From CAZLFA01 sp964558665 (GTDB taxonomy: Bacteria > Desulfobacterota > Syntrophia > Syntrophales > PHBD01), in the NCBI GenBank assembly GCA_964558665.1, contig CAZLFA010000083.1, positions 1-14,465 of the forward strand: a DNA stretch of 14,465 nucleotides. The letters run 5' to 3'. The notes under the pieces were generated by a model. It did not search any database, was not told the DNA's origin, and worked only from the letters and a program-made list of their open reading frames with translations. This document shows, in pieces, positions 1 to 6,968 of the stretch. The position numbers were made by a program, and so were the translations under genes. The first letter of the stretch is position 1. Every line of letters starts with the position of its first letter.

Positions 1-21
1 TAAAGAACTTTAACTGACCCC
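1..21. mobile_element. Possible terminus of a mobile element at the window edge
   Basis: The first 21 bases end in CTGACCCC. Read on the other strand they begin GGGGTCAG, which resembles the ends of small transposable elements such as those carried by REP-associated tyrosine transposases in Desulfobacterota-type genomes (from memory, not checked). The recognisable coding sequence of the neighbouring PBP-like gene starts shortly after it, so an insertion here would explain why that gene has no 5' part. Only the last 8 bases match the end of the Tn3-type repeat at 1217, so it is not a copy of that repeat. The rest of the element would lie outside the window. Confidence 0.3.
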
Positions 22-43
22 TAAATCTATTTCAACTTTTTCA

Positions 44-513
44 CGAAAGAGCCATCTTTTTTACCGGGAGCTTGGTTTTGTCGTGGCGCCGAATAATCCT
101 CACGGTATAAGGACATTTGCCGACTTGACCGTTGAAGGGGTAAAATTGATTAATCGTCAGGAAGGCTCAGGAACACGTGTGCTTATTGATCATAATTTCC
201 AAAAGTTAGGAATTGCTGGTACAAAAATAGACGGGTATGAAAACGAAGTTTTTACTCATTTTGAAGTAGGACTTTCCATTATTTCTAAGGAAGCCGACGT
301 AGGCATCGCCACCAGTGCCATAGCCAAACTTCTGGGATTGGGCTTTGTTCCATTGCACAAGAAAGCTTCGATATGATTATGGACAAATCCGTTTATTTTG
401 AAAAGGGCATTCAGGCTTTCATTGAAATTCTCAATTCCGTAGAGTTCAAAACCAGGGTAGCTGGCATAGGTAATTACAATTTTAATAAATCTGGAAGAAT
501 CCTTTACAATTAA
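44..513 (+). pseudogene. Truncated and frameshifted PBP-like (molybdate-binding-like) domain regulator
   Basis: This is the C-terminal half of a periplasmic-binding-protein-like domain of the PBP_like type. In many Deltaproteobacteria that domain is fused behind an excisionase-type helix-turn-helix and acts as a cytoplasmic ligand sensor. Visible landmarks are FYRELGFVVAPNNPHGI (about 59-109), INRQEGSGTR (about 149-178) and the ADVGIATSAIAKLLGLGFVPL stretch. The homologous reading extends upstream of the GTG at 83 as far as about 44, and no start codon or DNA-binding domain is present, so the 5' part is missing. The frame is broken at about 359-361: after VPLHK the frame of the first half ends at TGA 374-376. 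A one-base shift continues as ESFDMIMDKSVYFEKGIQAF and runs to TAA at 511-513 with the expected C-terminal character. A single-base deletion explains this. The gene is almost certainly inactive. Confidence 0.75.
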
Positions 514-638
514 CTGATTCCATGAGGTGAAAATAAATAAATTGTTGCAGATATAAGGTTGGCTACAAGTCAAATTCACAGGATGGACCAGCGGGAGCAT
601 TAAAGTTCAACTGTACAAACGGAAAGCATCGGGCAGCA

Positions 639-1216
639 ATGACCGAAGTATCCAACGCTTTGTAGATTGTCATCCTTCTACCCATATTCATATTGTTGTT
701 CCTTCTTCTTGTCAGTAGAACAATGCGTGAGTTTATCATCGGCATTCCCGCAATGGTAAAGAAATATCCCCTGCTAGCCACAGCGATAGTCTCCTTTGTA
801 TTATTTAGCGCTTTCACTCATCTGCTACCTGCTGAGGAACCACTGTCCCTTTTCGACGGGGTAAGTGTCTGGCCCACAGAAATGCTGCGTTGCCTGGCAG
901 TTGGATTCAGCATCTATTTCATATGGAAGGCAAAGGAAGCAATTAAGATAAACAGTGAGCGCACTGCAAATAAGTTTTGCCTCACTGAGATCAATAAAAA
1001 TAACATGCCATCTTCTCCCTGGGTTACCTGGAAAGATGGAGCGGTCGAGGATTGGCAAAAGAAGCCATGGAGGATCTCCACAATGTTCTCTATCTTTCGT
1101 GGCTATTGGAAGAACTTGAGATGGAAATGGGAGCCCCACGGGAACAACAATATGGCGATGCTCTGGAAGTACTATATGGAAAGAGACAGCGAAACCGCCC
1201 GGCACATGCGTATATA
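639..1216 (+). pseudogene. Broken membrane-protein gene interrupted by the Tn3 element
   Basis: I do not recognise the family. From ATG 639 the frame reads MTEVSNAL and then hits TAG at 663-665. The same frame continues as a strongly hydrophobic segment (IVILLPIFILLFLLLV), a basic loop, a second membrane segment (LLATAIVSFVLFSAFTHLL) and a third (CLAVGFSIYFIWK). Continuity across the TAG suggests a CAG-to-TAG nonsense change. A shorter product could start at TTG 693. After about 1000 the protein-like reading appears to move to another frame, which reads LAKEAMEDLHNVLYLSWLL and on to RNRPAHAYI. Both frames run into the transposon repeat at 1217; the first-half frame meets TAG exactly at 1215-1217. 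The remainder of the gene should lie beyond the other transposon end but was not found. TAG is used as an ordinary stop elsewhere in the window, so recoding is unlikely. Confidence 0.5.
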
Positions 1217-1254
1217 GGGGTCAGCTCACGAAACGGAAAAAATCGTACGCTAAG
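1217..1254. repeat. 38-bp Tn3-family terminal inverted repeat
   Basis: The repeat begins GGGGTCAGCTCACG and ends AATCGTACGCTAAG. This is the standard GGGG...TACGCTAAG architecture and exact 38-bp length of Tn21/Tn501-group ends; the inner part CGGAAAAAATCGTACGCTAAG-type sequence is very like my recollection of the Tn501 repeat. The tnpA stop codon (TAG, 1250-1252 on the minus strand) lies inside it, so transposase reading ends within the transposon tip. Confidence 0.93.
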
Positions 1255-4219
1255 AGTCTCCGGCTGATCTTAACGGCCTATACTTGCCCTGTTCCACCTG
1301 GTTGTCCTGCCTCCAAATGTAGTCTCCAGTCAGGTTAATGTGCTCCCATCCAAGCGGTGAAAGGTGCGGCAGCAGTGTTTCATCTACTTCCTGCCCGGAA
1401 TTCCGTATTTTCTGTATGCTTCGTTCAAGGTAGACTGTATTCCACAAAACAATAGCGGCTACCACTAGATTTAGGCCGCTTGCACGATAGCGTTGATTTT
1501 CAAATCTCCGGTCACGGATTTCGCCAAGACGGTTGAGAAATACTGCACGGGCCAGAGCGTTCTTAGCTTCTCCTTTATTCAATCCTATCTGGACGCGACG
1601 ACGTAATTCAATATTCTGTATCCAATCAAGTGTAAACAGCGTACGCTCTATACGCCCGAGTTCACGCAAGGCAACAGCTAGACCATTCTGTCGGGGATAA
1701 CTTCCCAGTTTACGTAGCATCAACGAGGCTGTGACAGTACCTTGCTTGATCGAGGCCGCCATCCGAAGCACATGATCCCAATGCTTCCGGATATGATTCA
1801 CATTGATGTTACCGCCGATAAGTGTATTGAGCGTGGGATAATGTTTGGCATCGCCATTTATGTACAAACGTTTGTCGGCGAGATCCCGGATCCTCGGGGC
1901 AAAACGAAAACCAAGCAGATGCATTAAAGCGAAAACGTGATCGGTGAAACCTGCTGTGTCAGTGTAGTGCTCTTCGATACGCAAATCAGATTCATGGTAA
2001 AGCAATCCATCCAGGACATGAGTTGCATCCCGTACCGTGGCATTGATAACCTTTGTATGAAATGGCGCATACTGATCTGAAATGTGCGTGTAAAATTGAA
2101 TGCCCGGTTCCTGTCCATACTTTAGATTCACCTGGCCGGAAAGCTGCCCGTGTCCTCCAGCTTTGAAATTCTGACCATCAGAGGACGATGTTGTACCATC
2201 ACCCCACCATATGGAAAACGGGTGACGGAACTGCGCATTGACCAATTCCGCCAATGCAGCGCTGTATGTTTCATCTCTGATATACCATGCCTGCAACCAA
2301 GATAACTTTGTATACGTAGTACCAGGGCAGGATTCCGCCATCTTTCGCAGCCCAAGATTAATAGCGTCAGCGAGAATTACTGTTAGCATCAGATGGTTGT
2401 CTTCTACATATTCACCACTTTTAAGATGTCTGAAATGCCCAGTGAAATTGACCCATTTATCAACTTCCAATAACAGTTCAGTTATTTTCAAATGTGGCAA
2501 CATACTGTACGCTTGCTGTATCAGCATTGCTGCTTTTTCAGGCACAGCGTTGTCTAACGGTGATACCTTAAGTCGGCCACTGTCTGTGATTGAGGCTGCT
2601 GGTAGTTCGTTTGCAGCTGCAAGTCCTTCCACTACAGCCAATTCTTTTTCTAGAAAGGCCAGTCGATATCCCAGGAAGCGGTCACAATCAGTATCAACGG
2701 CAAGCCCGAGTTCCTCTTGGTGGAGTTGTTCTACAAAACGCGGCTGTGGTAGCAGATATTCCTCAAAGTCTTTAAACTGGCGAGATCCCAGAACCCATAT
2801 GTCACCTGATCGCAGAGAGTTTTTTAGTTCCGATAACACGCATAATTCATAAAAGTGGCGATCCAATCCTTCTGGTGTATGCACTAAATTATGCCAACGC
2901 TTGCGAACAAATGTCGTCGGAGCATCGTCTGGAACCTTGCGTGCCAGCCTTCTGTTCATGTTCTTTATCACTTCAACACCAATCATCAGGTCCTGAGCGG
3001 CTGAGGTAGCTTTCATGGTTAGAGTTTCCAGCAATATAGGCGTGTAGCGACGAAGCTGATTAAAACCATCGCCAACAAGGGATAAATAATCGAATTCTTC
3101 AGGTTGTGTCAGTTTTTCCGCTTCTGTTATACTGTTGCTGAATTCATCCCAGGAAATGATAGTCTCGATAGCGGCAAAAGGATCCCCGCCCGACTCTTTG
3201 GAATCCAGAAGGGCACGACCAATACGCGAATAAAGCCTTACTTTGTCATTGATTGCTTTACCTGATTTATTGAACTGTTCAGCATGATTTCTTTTGGCCC
3301 TGCTGAAAAGTTTACCCATAAACTTGTCGTGTAGATCGATCACCTCGTCAATCAACGTCGCTCTTACATCAAGTATCAACGCTACCAGTGTTGCATAACG
3401 CCGAACAGGTTCAAGATCACGCAGATGCTGGGTAGTCATCTGGCTGCCTTCCCGGGCGAGCTTTAACAAACGATTCTGATGAATAGATTGCCCTAGTCCT
3501 TCAGGTAGCCTAAAATCGTTTATAGCTTTTAGCCGTTCCAAGTGTGCCAGTATATGCTTTGGTCTGGGAGCGCCGGGCGGTTGACGAAGCCATACCAGTC
3601 CACTACCCTTGGTTCCTTCTCGTAACGTCAGGATGTGATCAAGAGTAAGCTTATGATAATCTGATAGTGATGTATTGAGTGCTTCGTAAACTTGTCTGGT
3701 ACCAAGTGTGAGGGCCTCACTGCATAAACGCTCTATGACATCGATCACTGGCAGGATAAAGCGCTGCTGTCTCAACATTTCTACCAGGGATTCGGCCAGT
3801 GCATTACCGCGATCAGTTTGTTGGGCCAACTCTGCAATCTGTTGGATAAACCTTTTGTAGTCATCAGCACCGAAAGGCCTTAATTTAAGCCATGTCTGTA
3901 ATTCCTTTAAGTGTTCACGCCTAGTTTCGTGCCTTTGGGCATATTGTAGCCAGTTTTCGCATCCAATATTGAGTTGCCGTTCAACCATTGAAAGTAGTTG
4001 CCGGGGTGGTTCTGCATCAGGCAGCAAAGAGAAACCCGGATAACGAAGGCAACATAGCTGGACCGCAAAGCCGAGACGATTGTGACTACCTCGCCGCTGG
4101 TGTATAACTGACAAATCATGTTCTGACAAAGTATAATATCTGATGAGTTCCTCTTCGGCTGTGGGAAAGGCGAGAAGGCTGGCACGCTCGGCGGGTGTCA
4201 GTAGACTGCGTCGTGGCAT
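1250..4219 (-). CDS. tnpA: Tn3-family transposase TnpA
   Basis: A 989-residue DDE transposase that acts on the 38-bp ends and performs replicative transposition through a cointegrate. The length is normal for the family. The N-terminus (MPRRSLLTPAERASLLAFPT) is the DUF4158-type end-recognition region. The C-terminal half carries the Tn3 catalytic domain: SSSDGQNFK with D681, HYTDTAGFTDHVF with D754 as the likely second aspartate, and LNKGEAKNALARA with E884. The D754-E884 spacing of 130 equals that of Tn3 D765-E895 as I recall it. ATG 4219 lies 3 nt after the tnpR stop, with two tandem TAA codons between, so translation is probably coupled. There is no internal stop or frameshift and the gene looks intact. 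Its TAG stop falls inside the terminal repeat. Activity would need a second end, which is not visible. Confidence 0.97.
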   Translation of the reverse strand: MPRRSLLTPAERASLLAFPTAEEELIRYYTLSEHDLSVIHQRRGSHNRLGFAVQLCCLRYPGFSLLPDAEPPRQLLSMVERQLNIGCENWLQYAQRHETRREHLKELQTWLKLRPFGADDYKRFIQQIAELAQQTDRGNALAESLVEMLRQQRFILPVIDVIERLCSEALTLGTRQVYEALNTSLSDYHKLTLDHILTLREGTKGSGLVWLRQPPGAPRPKHILAHLERLKAINDFRLPEGLGQSIHQNRLLKLAREGSQMTTQHLRDLEPVRRYATLVALILDVRATLIDEVIDLHDKFMGKLFSRAKRNHAEQFNKSGKAINDKVRLYSRIGRALLDSKESGGDPFAAIETIISWDEFSNSITEAEKLTQPEEFDYLSLVGDGFNQLRRYTPILLETLTMKATSAAQDLMIGVEVIKNMNRRLARKVPDDAPTTFVRKRWHNLVHTPEGLDRHFYELCVLSELKNSLRSGDIWVLGSRQFKDFEEYLLPQPRFVEQLHQEELGLAVDTDCDRFLGYRLAFLEKELAVVEGLAAANELPAASITDSGRLKVSPLDNAVPEKAAMLIQQAYSMLPHLKITELLLEVDKWVNFTGHFRHLKSGEYVEDNHLMLTVILADAINLGLRKMAESCPGTTYTKLSWLQAWYIRDETYSAALAELVNAQFRHPFSIWWGDGTTSSSDGQNFKAGGHGQLSGQVNLKYGQEPGIQFYTHISDQYAPFHTKVINATVRDATHVLDGLLYHESDLRIEEHYTDTAGFTDHVFALMHLLGFRFAPRIRDLADKRLYINGDAKHYPTLNTLIGGNINVNHIRKHWDHVLRMAASIKQGTVTASLMLRKLGSYPRQNGLAVALRELGRIERTLFTLDWIQNIELRRRVQIGLNKGEAKNALARAVFLNRLGEIRDRRFENQRYRASGLNLVVAAIVLWNTVYLERSIQKIRNSGQEVDETLLPHLSPLGWEHINLTGDYIWRQDNQVEQGKYRPLRSAGDS

Positions 4220-4222
4220 TTA

Positions 4223-4783
4223 TTAGTTATCCGTTCTAAGATATTGATATAACGTTTCACGGCTGATTCCAAATTCGCGCGCTAGCTGTGCCTTTTTCTC
4301 TCCGGCATCAGCACGCCGTTGAAGTTCCTCTATTTGCATCGGAGATAACGACTTCTTCCTGCCCCGGTATGCTCCACGCTGCTTTGCGAGTGCTATTCCC
4401 TCTCGCTGACGCTCGCGTATCAATGCACGTTCAAATTCTGCAAACGCACCCATAACGGACAAGAGAAGGTTTGACATGGGAGAATCCTCGCCTGTAAAGG
4501 TCAAATTCTCTTTGACGAACTCAATGCGAATGCCACGTTTTGTCAGCTGCTGCACAATTTTTCGCAGATCGTCGAGATTACGGGCTAAGCGATCCATGCT
4601 ATGTACAACAACGGTATCGCCATCCCGAACAAAAGATAGCAACGATGTCAGCTCCGGACGCTGTATGTCCCTGCCTGAGGCGCGATCAGTGAATATTCGA
4701 TCCACAGGAACATTTTCCAGTTGACGTTCAATATTCTGATCATAACTGCTGACCCGGATATATCCTATACGCTGTCCGTTCAA
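4223..4783 (-). CDS. tnpR: Serine resolvase TnpR
   Basis: A small serine recombinase of 186 residues, the same size class as the Tn21/Tn501 resolvases. It resolves transposition cointegrates at res. The N-terminal catalytic domain has IGYIRVSSYDQN, with Ser12 as the probable nucleophile. It also has the TDRASGRDIQRPEL motif, VVHSMDRLARNLDDL with the conserved arginine region, and the long E-helix (MGAFAEFERALIRERQREGI). A C-terminal helix-turn-helix follows (KKAQLAREFGISRETLYQYL). Start: a TTG codon at 4783 preceded by a strong Shine-Dalgarno (AGGAGG, about 5 nt upstream), and no better ATG in frame. It is the first gene of a two-gene unit with tnpA. It is probably self-repressing, because its promoter lies within res. 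Confidence 0.95.
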   Translation of the reverse strand: MNGQRIGYIRVSSYDQNIERQLENVPVDRIFTDRASGRDIQRPELTSLLSFVRDGDTVVVHSMDRLARNLDDLRKIVQQLTKRGIRIEFVKENLTFTGEDSPMSNLLLSVMGAFAEFERALIRERQREGIALAKQRGAYRGRKKSLSPMQIEELQRRADAGEKKAQLAREFGISRETLYQYLRTDN

Positions 4784-4797
4784 TTATCCCTCCTCAG

Positions 4798-4927
4798 TAT
4801 GAAATACTGTCAGGATAAACTCTATAACCTTTTATAAATTATGTCAAACAATTCATCAACGAGCCCTATTCTGACATTATCAGGCCGGTTCCTCTGACAT
4901 CAGGTTAGGGTATAGCCCAAGTAGACA
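4798..4927. promoter_or_regulatory. Candidate res site of the Tn3-family element
   Basis: The stretch between tnpR and the antitoxin promoter contains repeated TGTCA/TGACA half-sites, as expected for three resolvase-binding subsites. They are TGTCAGG near 4809, TGTCA at 4843 facing TGACA at 4872-4876, and TGACATCAGG at about 4895. The subsite farthest from tnpR has a near-symmetric core TTAGGGTATAGCCCAA (4905-4920) centred on TATA, and is the likely crossover site I. Subsite boundaries are inferred from symmetry and placement only. Confidence 0.65.
4819..4847 (-). promoter_or_regulatory. Probable tnpR-tnpA promoter
   Basis: On the minus strand TTGACA (4842-4847) is followed after 17 nt by TAGAGT (4819-4824); an alternative -10 is TATAGA with 15 nt spacing. 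It lies inside the candidate res, with the -35 overlapping a TGTCA half-site. This fits repression of tnpR and tnpA by resolvase, as in other Tn3-family elements. Confidence 0.5.
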
Positions 4928-4956
4928 CTTTTGCTCATATGAAATGAAGATAGTTC

Positions 4957-4985
4957 TTGCTTGTTACAGGCAACTGAGATACAAT
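4957..4985 (+). promoter_or_regulatory. Sigma-70-type promoter of the toxin-antitoxin operon
   Basis: TTGCTT (4957-4962) and TACAAT (4980-4985) are separated by exactly 17 nt, upstream of the antitoxin ribosome-binding site. The -10 box lies inside the palindromic operator at 4975-4993. Confidence 0.7.
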
Positions 4986-4993
4986 GTATCTCA
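4975..4993. promoter_or_regulatory. Palindromic operator of the toxin-antitoxin operon
   Basis: TGAGATACAATGTATCTCA is a perfect inverted repeat with 9-bp arms and one central base. It covers the -10 box of the TA promoter and ends 18 bp before the antitoxin ATG. Antitoxins of the DinJ/RelB (ribbon-helix-helix) type repress their own operons at such palindromes, so this is the expected autoregulatory site. Confidence 0.8.
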
Positions 4994-5011
4994 AGAAACA
5001 AGGAGTATGTT

Positions 5012-5290
5012 ATGGCTAGTACAAGAATGGTTCATATCCGCATCAACGAGCAAATTAAAGCACAAGCAACGGAAACGCTGGCTGCTATGGGGCTTTCTAT
5101 TTCCGATGCAGTACGGGTATTCTTAATGCGTGTAGTTGCTGAGAAGCAACTGCCTTTCGAGCTGAAAGTGCCAAACGCCGAAACCAGGGCTGCAATGACA
5201 GAAGCCGACAAGATTGTGCGTACGCGCCGCGCTCGTTTTAATAACGCTGTTGAGTTGTTCGATGATCTCGAAAAAAACAGCAGCAAGTAA
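5012..5290 (+). CDS. dinJ: DinJ/RelB-family antitoxin
   Basis: A 92-residue antitoxin that neutralises the adjacent YafQ-like toxin and probably represses the operon. The N-terminal ribbon-helix-helix is visible in MVHIRINEQIKAQATETLAAMGLSISDAVRVFL. It is followed by the typical EKQLPFELKVPN segment shared with DinJ, and a charged C-terminal tail that would wrap the toxin. I chose ATG 5012 because GGAG (5002-5005) sits 6 nt upstream. A longer in-frame reading from 4961 would begin inside the promoter and cross the operator, so it is not credible. The gene is divergent from tnpR and separated from it by res and the operator, and its end overlaps the toxin start by 29 nt. The name dinJ is by family resemblance. 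Confidence 0.9.
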   Translation: MASTRMVHIRINEQIKAQATETLAAMGLSISDAVRVFLMRVVAEKQLPFELKVPNAETRAAMTEADKIVRTRRARFNNAVELFDDLEKNSSK

Positions 5291-5591
5291 ACGCGCTCCG
5301 TTGCCTCGCGCTACGGACTATACAAGATCATTTCTCAAGGACTGGGCAAGGTTGTCTCGGTCCGGACGATATGACATGAATCGCCTCAAAGAGGCGATGC
5401 TGCAACTAATTGTCAATGAAGGTCCTTTGGGGTCTGAATGGCGTGATCACCTATTGGGCGGAGAATGGGAAGGACACAGGGAGTGTCACATTGGCGGTGA
5501 TTTTCTTCTGATTTATAAGATCGATGACAGCGGAAAATATGGTCTGGTTATTTTTGTTCGTGCCGGTACACACGCAGAGCTGTTTGAATAG
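5262..5591 (+). CDS. yafQ: YafQ-family mRNA interferase toxin
   Basis: A 109-residue RelE-superfamily endoribonuclease toxin that cleaves mRNA on the ribosome. Sequence landmarks follow E. coli YafQ: YDMNRLKEAM, LLGGEWEGHRECHIGGDFLLIYK and the C-terminal RAGTHAELF. The catalytic-type residues are present: histidines in WRDH, RECH and GTH, the aspartate in GGDF, and the terminal phenylalanine. The tryptophan that follows the aspartate in E. coli YafQ is phenylalanine here. ATG 5262 lies within the antitoxin gene (29-nt overlap), which indicates translational coupling; there is no good independent ribosome-binding site. The N-terminus carries a basic extension of about 14 residues compared with E. 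coli YafQ. The gene appears intact. Confidence 0.9.
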   Translation: MISKKTAASKRAPLPRATDYTRSFLKDWARLSRSGRYDMNRLKEAMLQLIVNEGPLGSEWRDHLLGGEWEGHRECHIGGDFLLIYKIDDSGKYGLVIFVRAGTHAELFE

Positions 5592-5783
5592 GAAAAGAAC
5601 AAGCGATCTTATACTCTTTTATTACGTATATCTTCCTGAAAGAGAGCGATAAGCAATTTTATGGAATTCTGCCATTACAATCACAAATGATTGACGAAGC
5701 TATCAGGAATATATTTTCGCGCTCATGTTCTTTTGAACTGCACGAAACTGATTTTATGTGGACCAGCAGTGCTTTCAGATAGA
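5592..5783 (+). other. Transposon-chromosome junction zone, possible coding remnant
   Basis: There is no gene with a credible start here. One plus-strand frame is open from before 5591 to TAG 5780-5782 and reads rather protein-like near its end (GILPLQSQMIDEAIRNIF, then SFELHETDFMWTSSAFR). It has no ATG, GTG or TTG start before Met at about 5687 and no ribosome-binding site, so at most it is a gene fragment. The missing transposon terminal repeat would be expected around here but is not recognisable. No convincing terminator is seen for either the toxin gene or tauE. Confidence 0.25.
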
Positions 5784-6575
5784 CTAAATAGTGATCCCAA
5801 AATAGATGAAGATATATTTCAGGGAGACATACAGGAAAAGGAGTCCGAAGAGGAACTTCAGGACCGCCGGTTTGAACTTTGCGACTAGTTTTGCCCCGTA
5901 GATCGCACCGATCAAAGCACCGACTCCGAGGGTAATTGCCACAGGAATATTCACCACATTCTGATACAATTTAAAGATGGCACCGACCAGGGCCATCCAA
6001 ACGAAAGAAGCCATAGAAGTCCCAATCGCAAGTTTCATGGGCGCTTTGAAGAGATATAGGAAGGATGGAACCAAGGCGTACCCTCCACCGAGCCCGACTA
6101 TCCCGGTAAGCGTGCCGATAGCTGCTCCAAGAATACCCTTCTGTACTGGTGAACCCGGCATCCCATCACCAGCCAATGGCTGTGGCAGGGGGTTCTTACC
6201 GAACATTCCCTTGCCTCCTTCATAGAGCATCCTCAGGGTAACCAGCAAAAAGGCGCACCCAATGATCAAATCGATCAACGCACCATAGGGCATGACATAA
6301 GCAAAAATAATGGACCCAATGATTACACCTAAAATGCCGCTGGCTCCTGTAACCCAAGCGGTCTTCTTATCCACGTTCCCCATACGGATATGCTGAAATG
6401 CCCCTGAACCTGCCGTGAAGACCACAGCCGTCAGGGTAGTTCCCACGGCGAAGGCCGGATCAAAATGAAATCCAAAACGGATCACGGGCATCATCAGGGC
6501 GCAACCACCTGTGCCGAGCAGACCTCCCACCACGCCTGCCAAAAGACCTGTAATCAGATAAAATAGATAGACCAT
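5784..6575 (-). CDS. TauE/SafE-family sulfite/organosulfonate-type anion permease
   Basis: A 263-residue inner-membrane protein of the TauE/SafE (DUF81) family; characterised members export sulfite, sulfoacetate or related anions. It has about eight hydrophobic segments arranged as an internal duplication. The first half has AGVVGGLLGTGGCALMMP (about 13-30) and AVGTTLTAVVFTAGSGAF (about 43-60). The second half has GTLTGIVGLGGGYALVP (about 154-170) and AIGTSMASFVWMALVGAIF (about 183-201). The glycine-rich GxGGG...P motifs are family hallmarks. A GGGAGG ribosome-binding site lies just before ATG 6575. The gene begins 12 nt after the arsR stop, so the two are one operon, and the substrate is probably linked to whatever the ArsR protein senses. 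A sulfur or metalloid anion is my inference; the true substrate cannot be read from sequence. Confidence 0.9.
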   Translation of the reverse strand: MVYLFYLITGLLAGVVGGLLGTGGCALMMPVIRFGFHFDPAFAVGTTLTAVVFTAGSGAFQHIRMGNVDKKTAWVTGASGILGVIIGSIIFAYVMPYGALIDLIIGCAFLLVTLRMLYEGGKGMFGKNPLPQPLAGDGMPGSPVQKGILGAAIGTLTGIVGLGGGYALVPSFLYLFKAPMKLAIGTSMASFVWMALVGAIFKLYQNVVNIPVAITLGVGALIGAIYGAKLVAKFKPAVLKFLFGLLFLYVSLKYIFIYFGITI

Positions 6576-6587
6576 GCGGAACCTCCC

Positions 6588-6953
6588 TCAACCATTTAAT
6601 ACGCACCGGATACTTTTTTGCGCGCTCCGACAGGACCTCAGGATTTTTTTATGGTCGTTGGTCTTGGTCGCAAGCACCGTTTCCACGTAACCGAGAAAGT
6701 TCACGATACATGGGCACCGCAGAGTGTAATAGACCGAGTTACCCCTTTTTTCGTCGATCACCAGCCCCGCGTTTTTCAGGACAGTCAAATGCTTGGAAAC
6801 GGTGGAGGTGTCCACTCCGATCATCTCGGTAAGTTCGCTCACGCAGCGTTCCCTTTTTTTTAGTTCTTCGACGATGAACAATCGACTAGGATGCGCGATC
6901 GCCTTGAGAATCTTTGCATGTGCCTCGTAACGGGGCCTGATGGATATATCCAT
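6588..6953 (-). CDS. ArsR/SmtB-family regulator with multiple cysteines
   Basis: A 121-residue winged-helix repressor. The core reads ILKAIAHPSRLFIVEELKK (15-33), the recognition region VDTSTVSKHLTVLKNAGLV (47-65) and the wing EKRGNSVYYTL (68-78). Cysteines occur at 37 (RCVSEL, where classical ArsR proteins have their ELCVCDL metal site), at 80 and 82 (a CPC motif just after the wing), and at 108 and 117. A thiolate metalloid site or a reactive-sulfur/redox switch formed by C37 with C80/C82 is plausible but inferred. ATG 6951-6953 is preceded by GGAG at a suitable distance. It is the first gene of an operon with the TauE/SafE permease and is probably autoregulated through the dyad at 6969-6984. 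Confidence 0.92.
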   Translation of the reverse strand: MDISIRPRYEAHAKILKAIAHPSRLFIVEELKKRERCVSELTEMIGVDTSTVSKHLTVLKNAGLVIDEKRGNSVYYTLRCPCIVNFLGYVETVLATKTNDHKKILRSCRSAQKSIRCVLNG

Positions 6954-6968
6954 AGAAAATCTCCGTGT

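Larger units (their letters stand above)
1217..5591. mobile_element. Tn3-family transposon module (Tn21/Tn501-like) with toxin-antitoxin pair
   Basis: Order from the left: 38-bp terminal inverted repeat, tnpA (minus), tnpR (minus), res/promoter region, then a divergent DinJ/YafQ toxin-antitoxin pair (plus). This arrangement, with resolvase and transposase co-oriented and a TA pair beside res, is known in Tn3-family elements. The left boundary is sharp at 1217. The right boundary is not seen: I found no sequence resembling the reverse complement of the repeat (starting CTTAGCGTACG and ending GACCCC) after the TA genes. The end given here is simply the end of the toxin gene. The five bases outside the left end are ATATA (1212-1216), the expected target duplication to look for on the other side. 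Confidence 0.85.

Noticed and set aside
663..665. In-frame TAG as a possible pyrrolysine or recoded codon
   Set aside because: The gene is otherwise decayed, the position is in a leader or membrane segment rather than a methylamine methyltransferase, and TAG ends tnpA, nifJ and tauE as a normal stop.
2238..2852. Plus-strand open frame of about 204 codons inside tnpA
   Set aside because: It is antisense to an intact, catalytic-motif-bearing transposase and has low-complexity serine-rich content typical of shadow frames.
5618..5655. TACGTATATCTTCC...GAGAGC as a diverged right terminal repeat
   Set aside because: Ungapped comparison with the left repeat gives only about a third of positions matching and neither terminus, so it is not distinguishable from chance.
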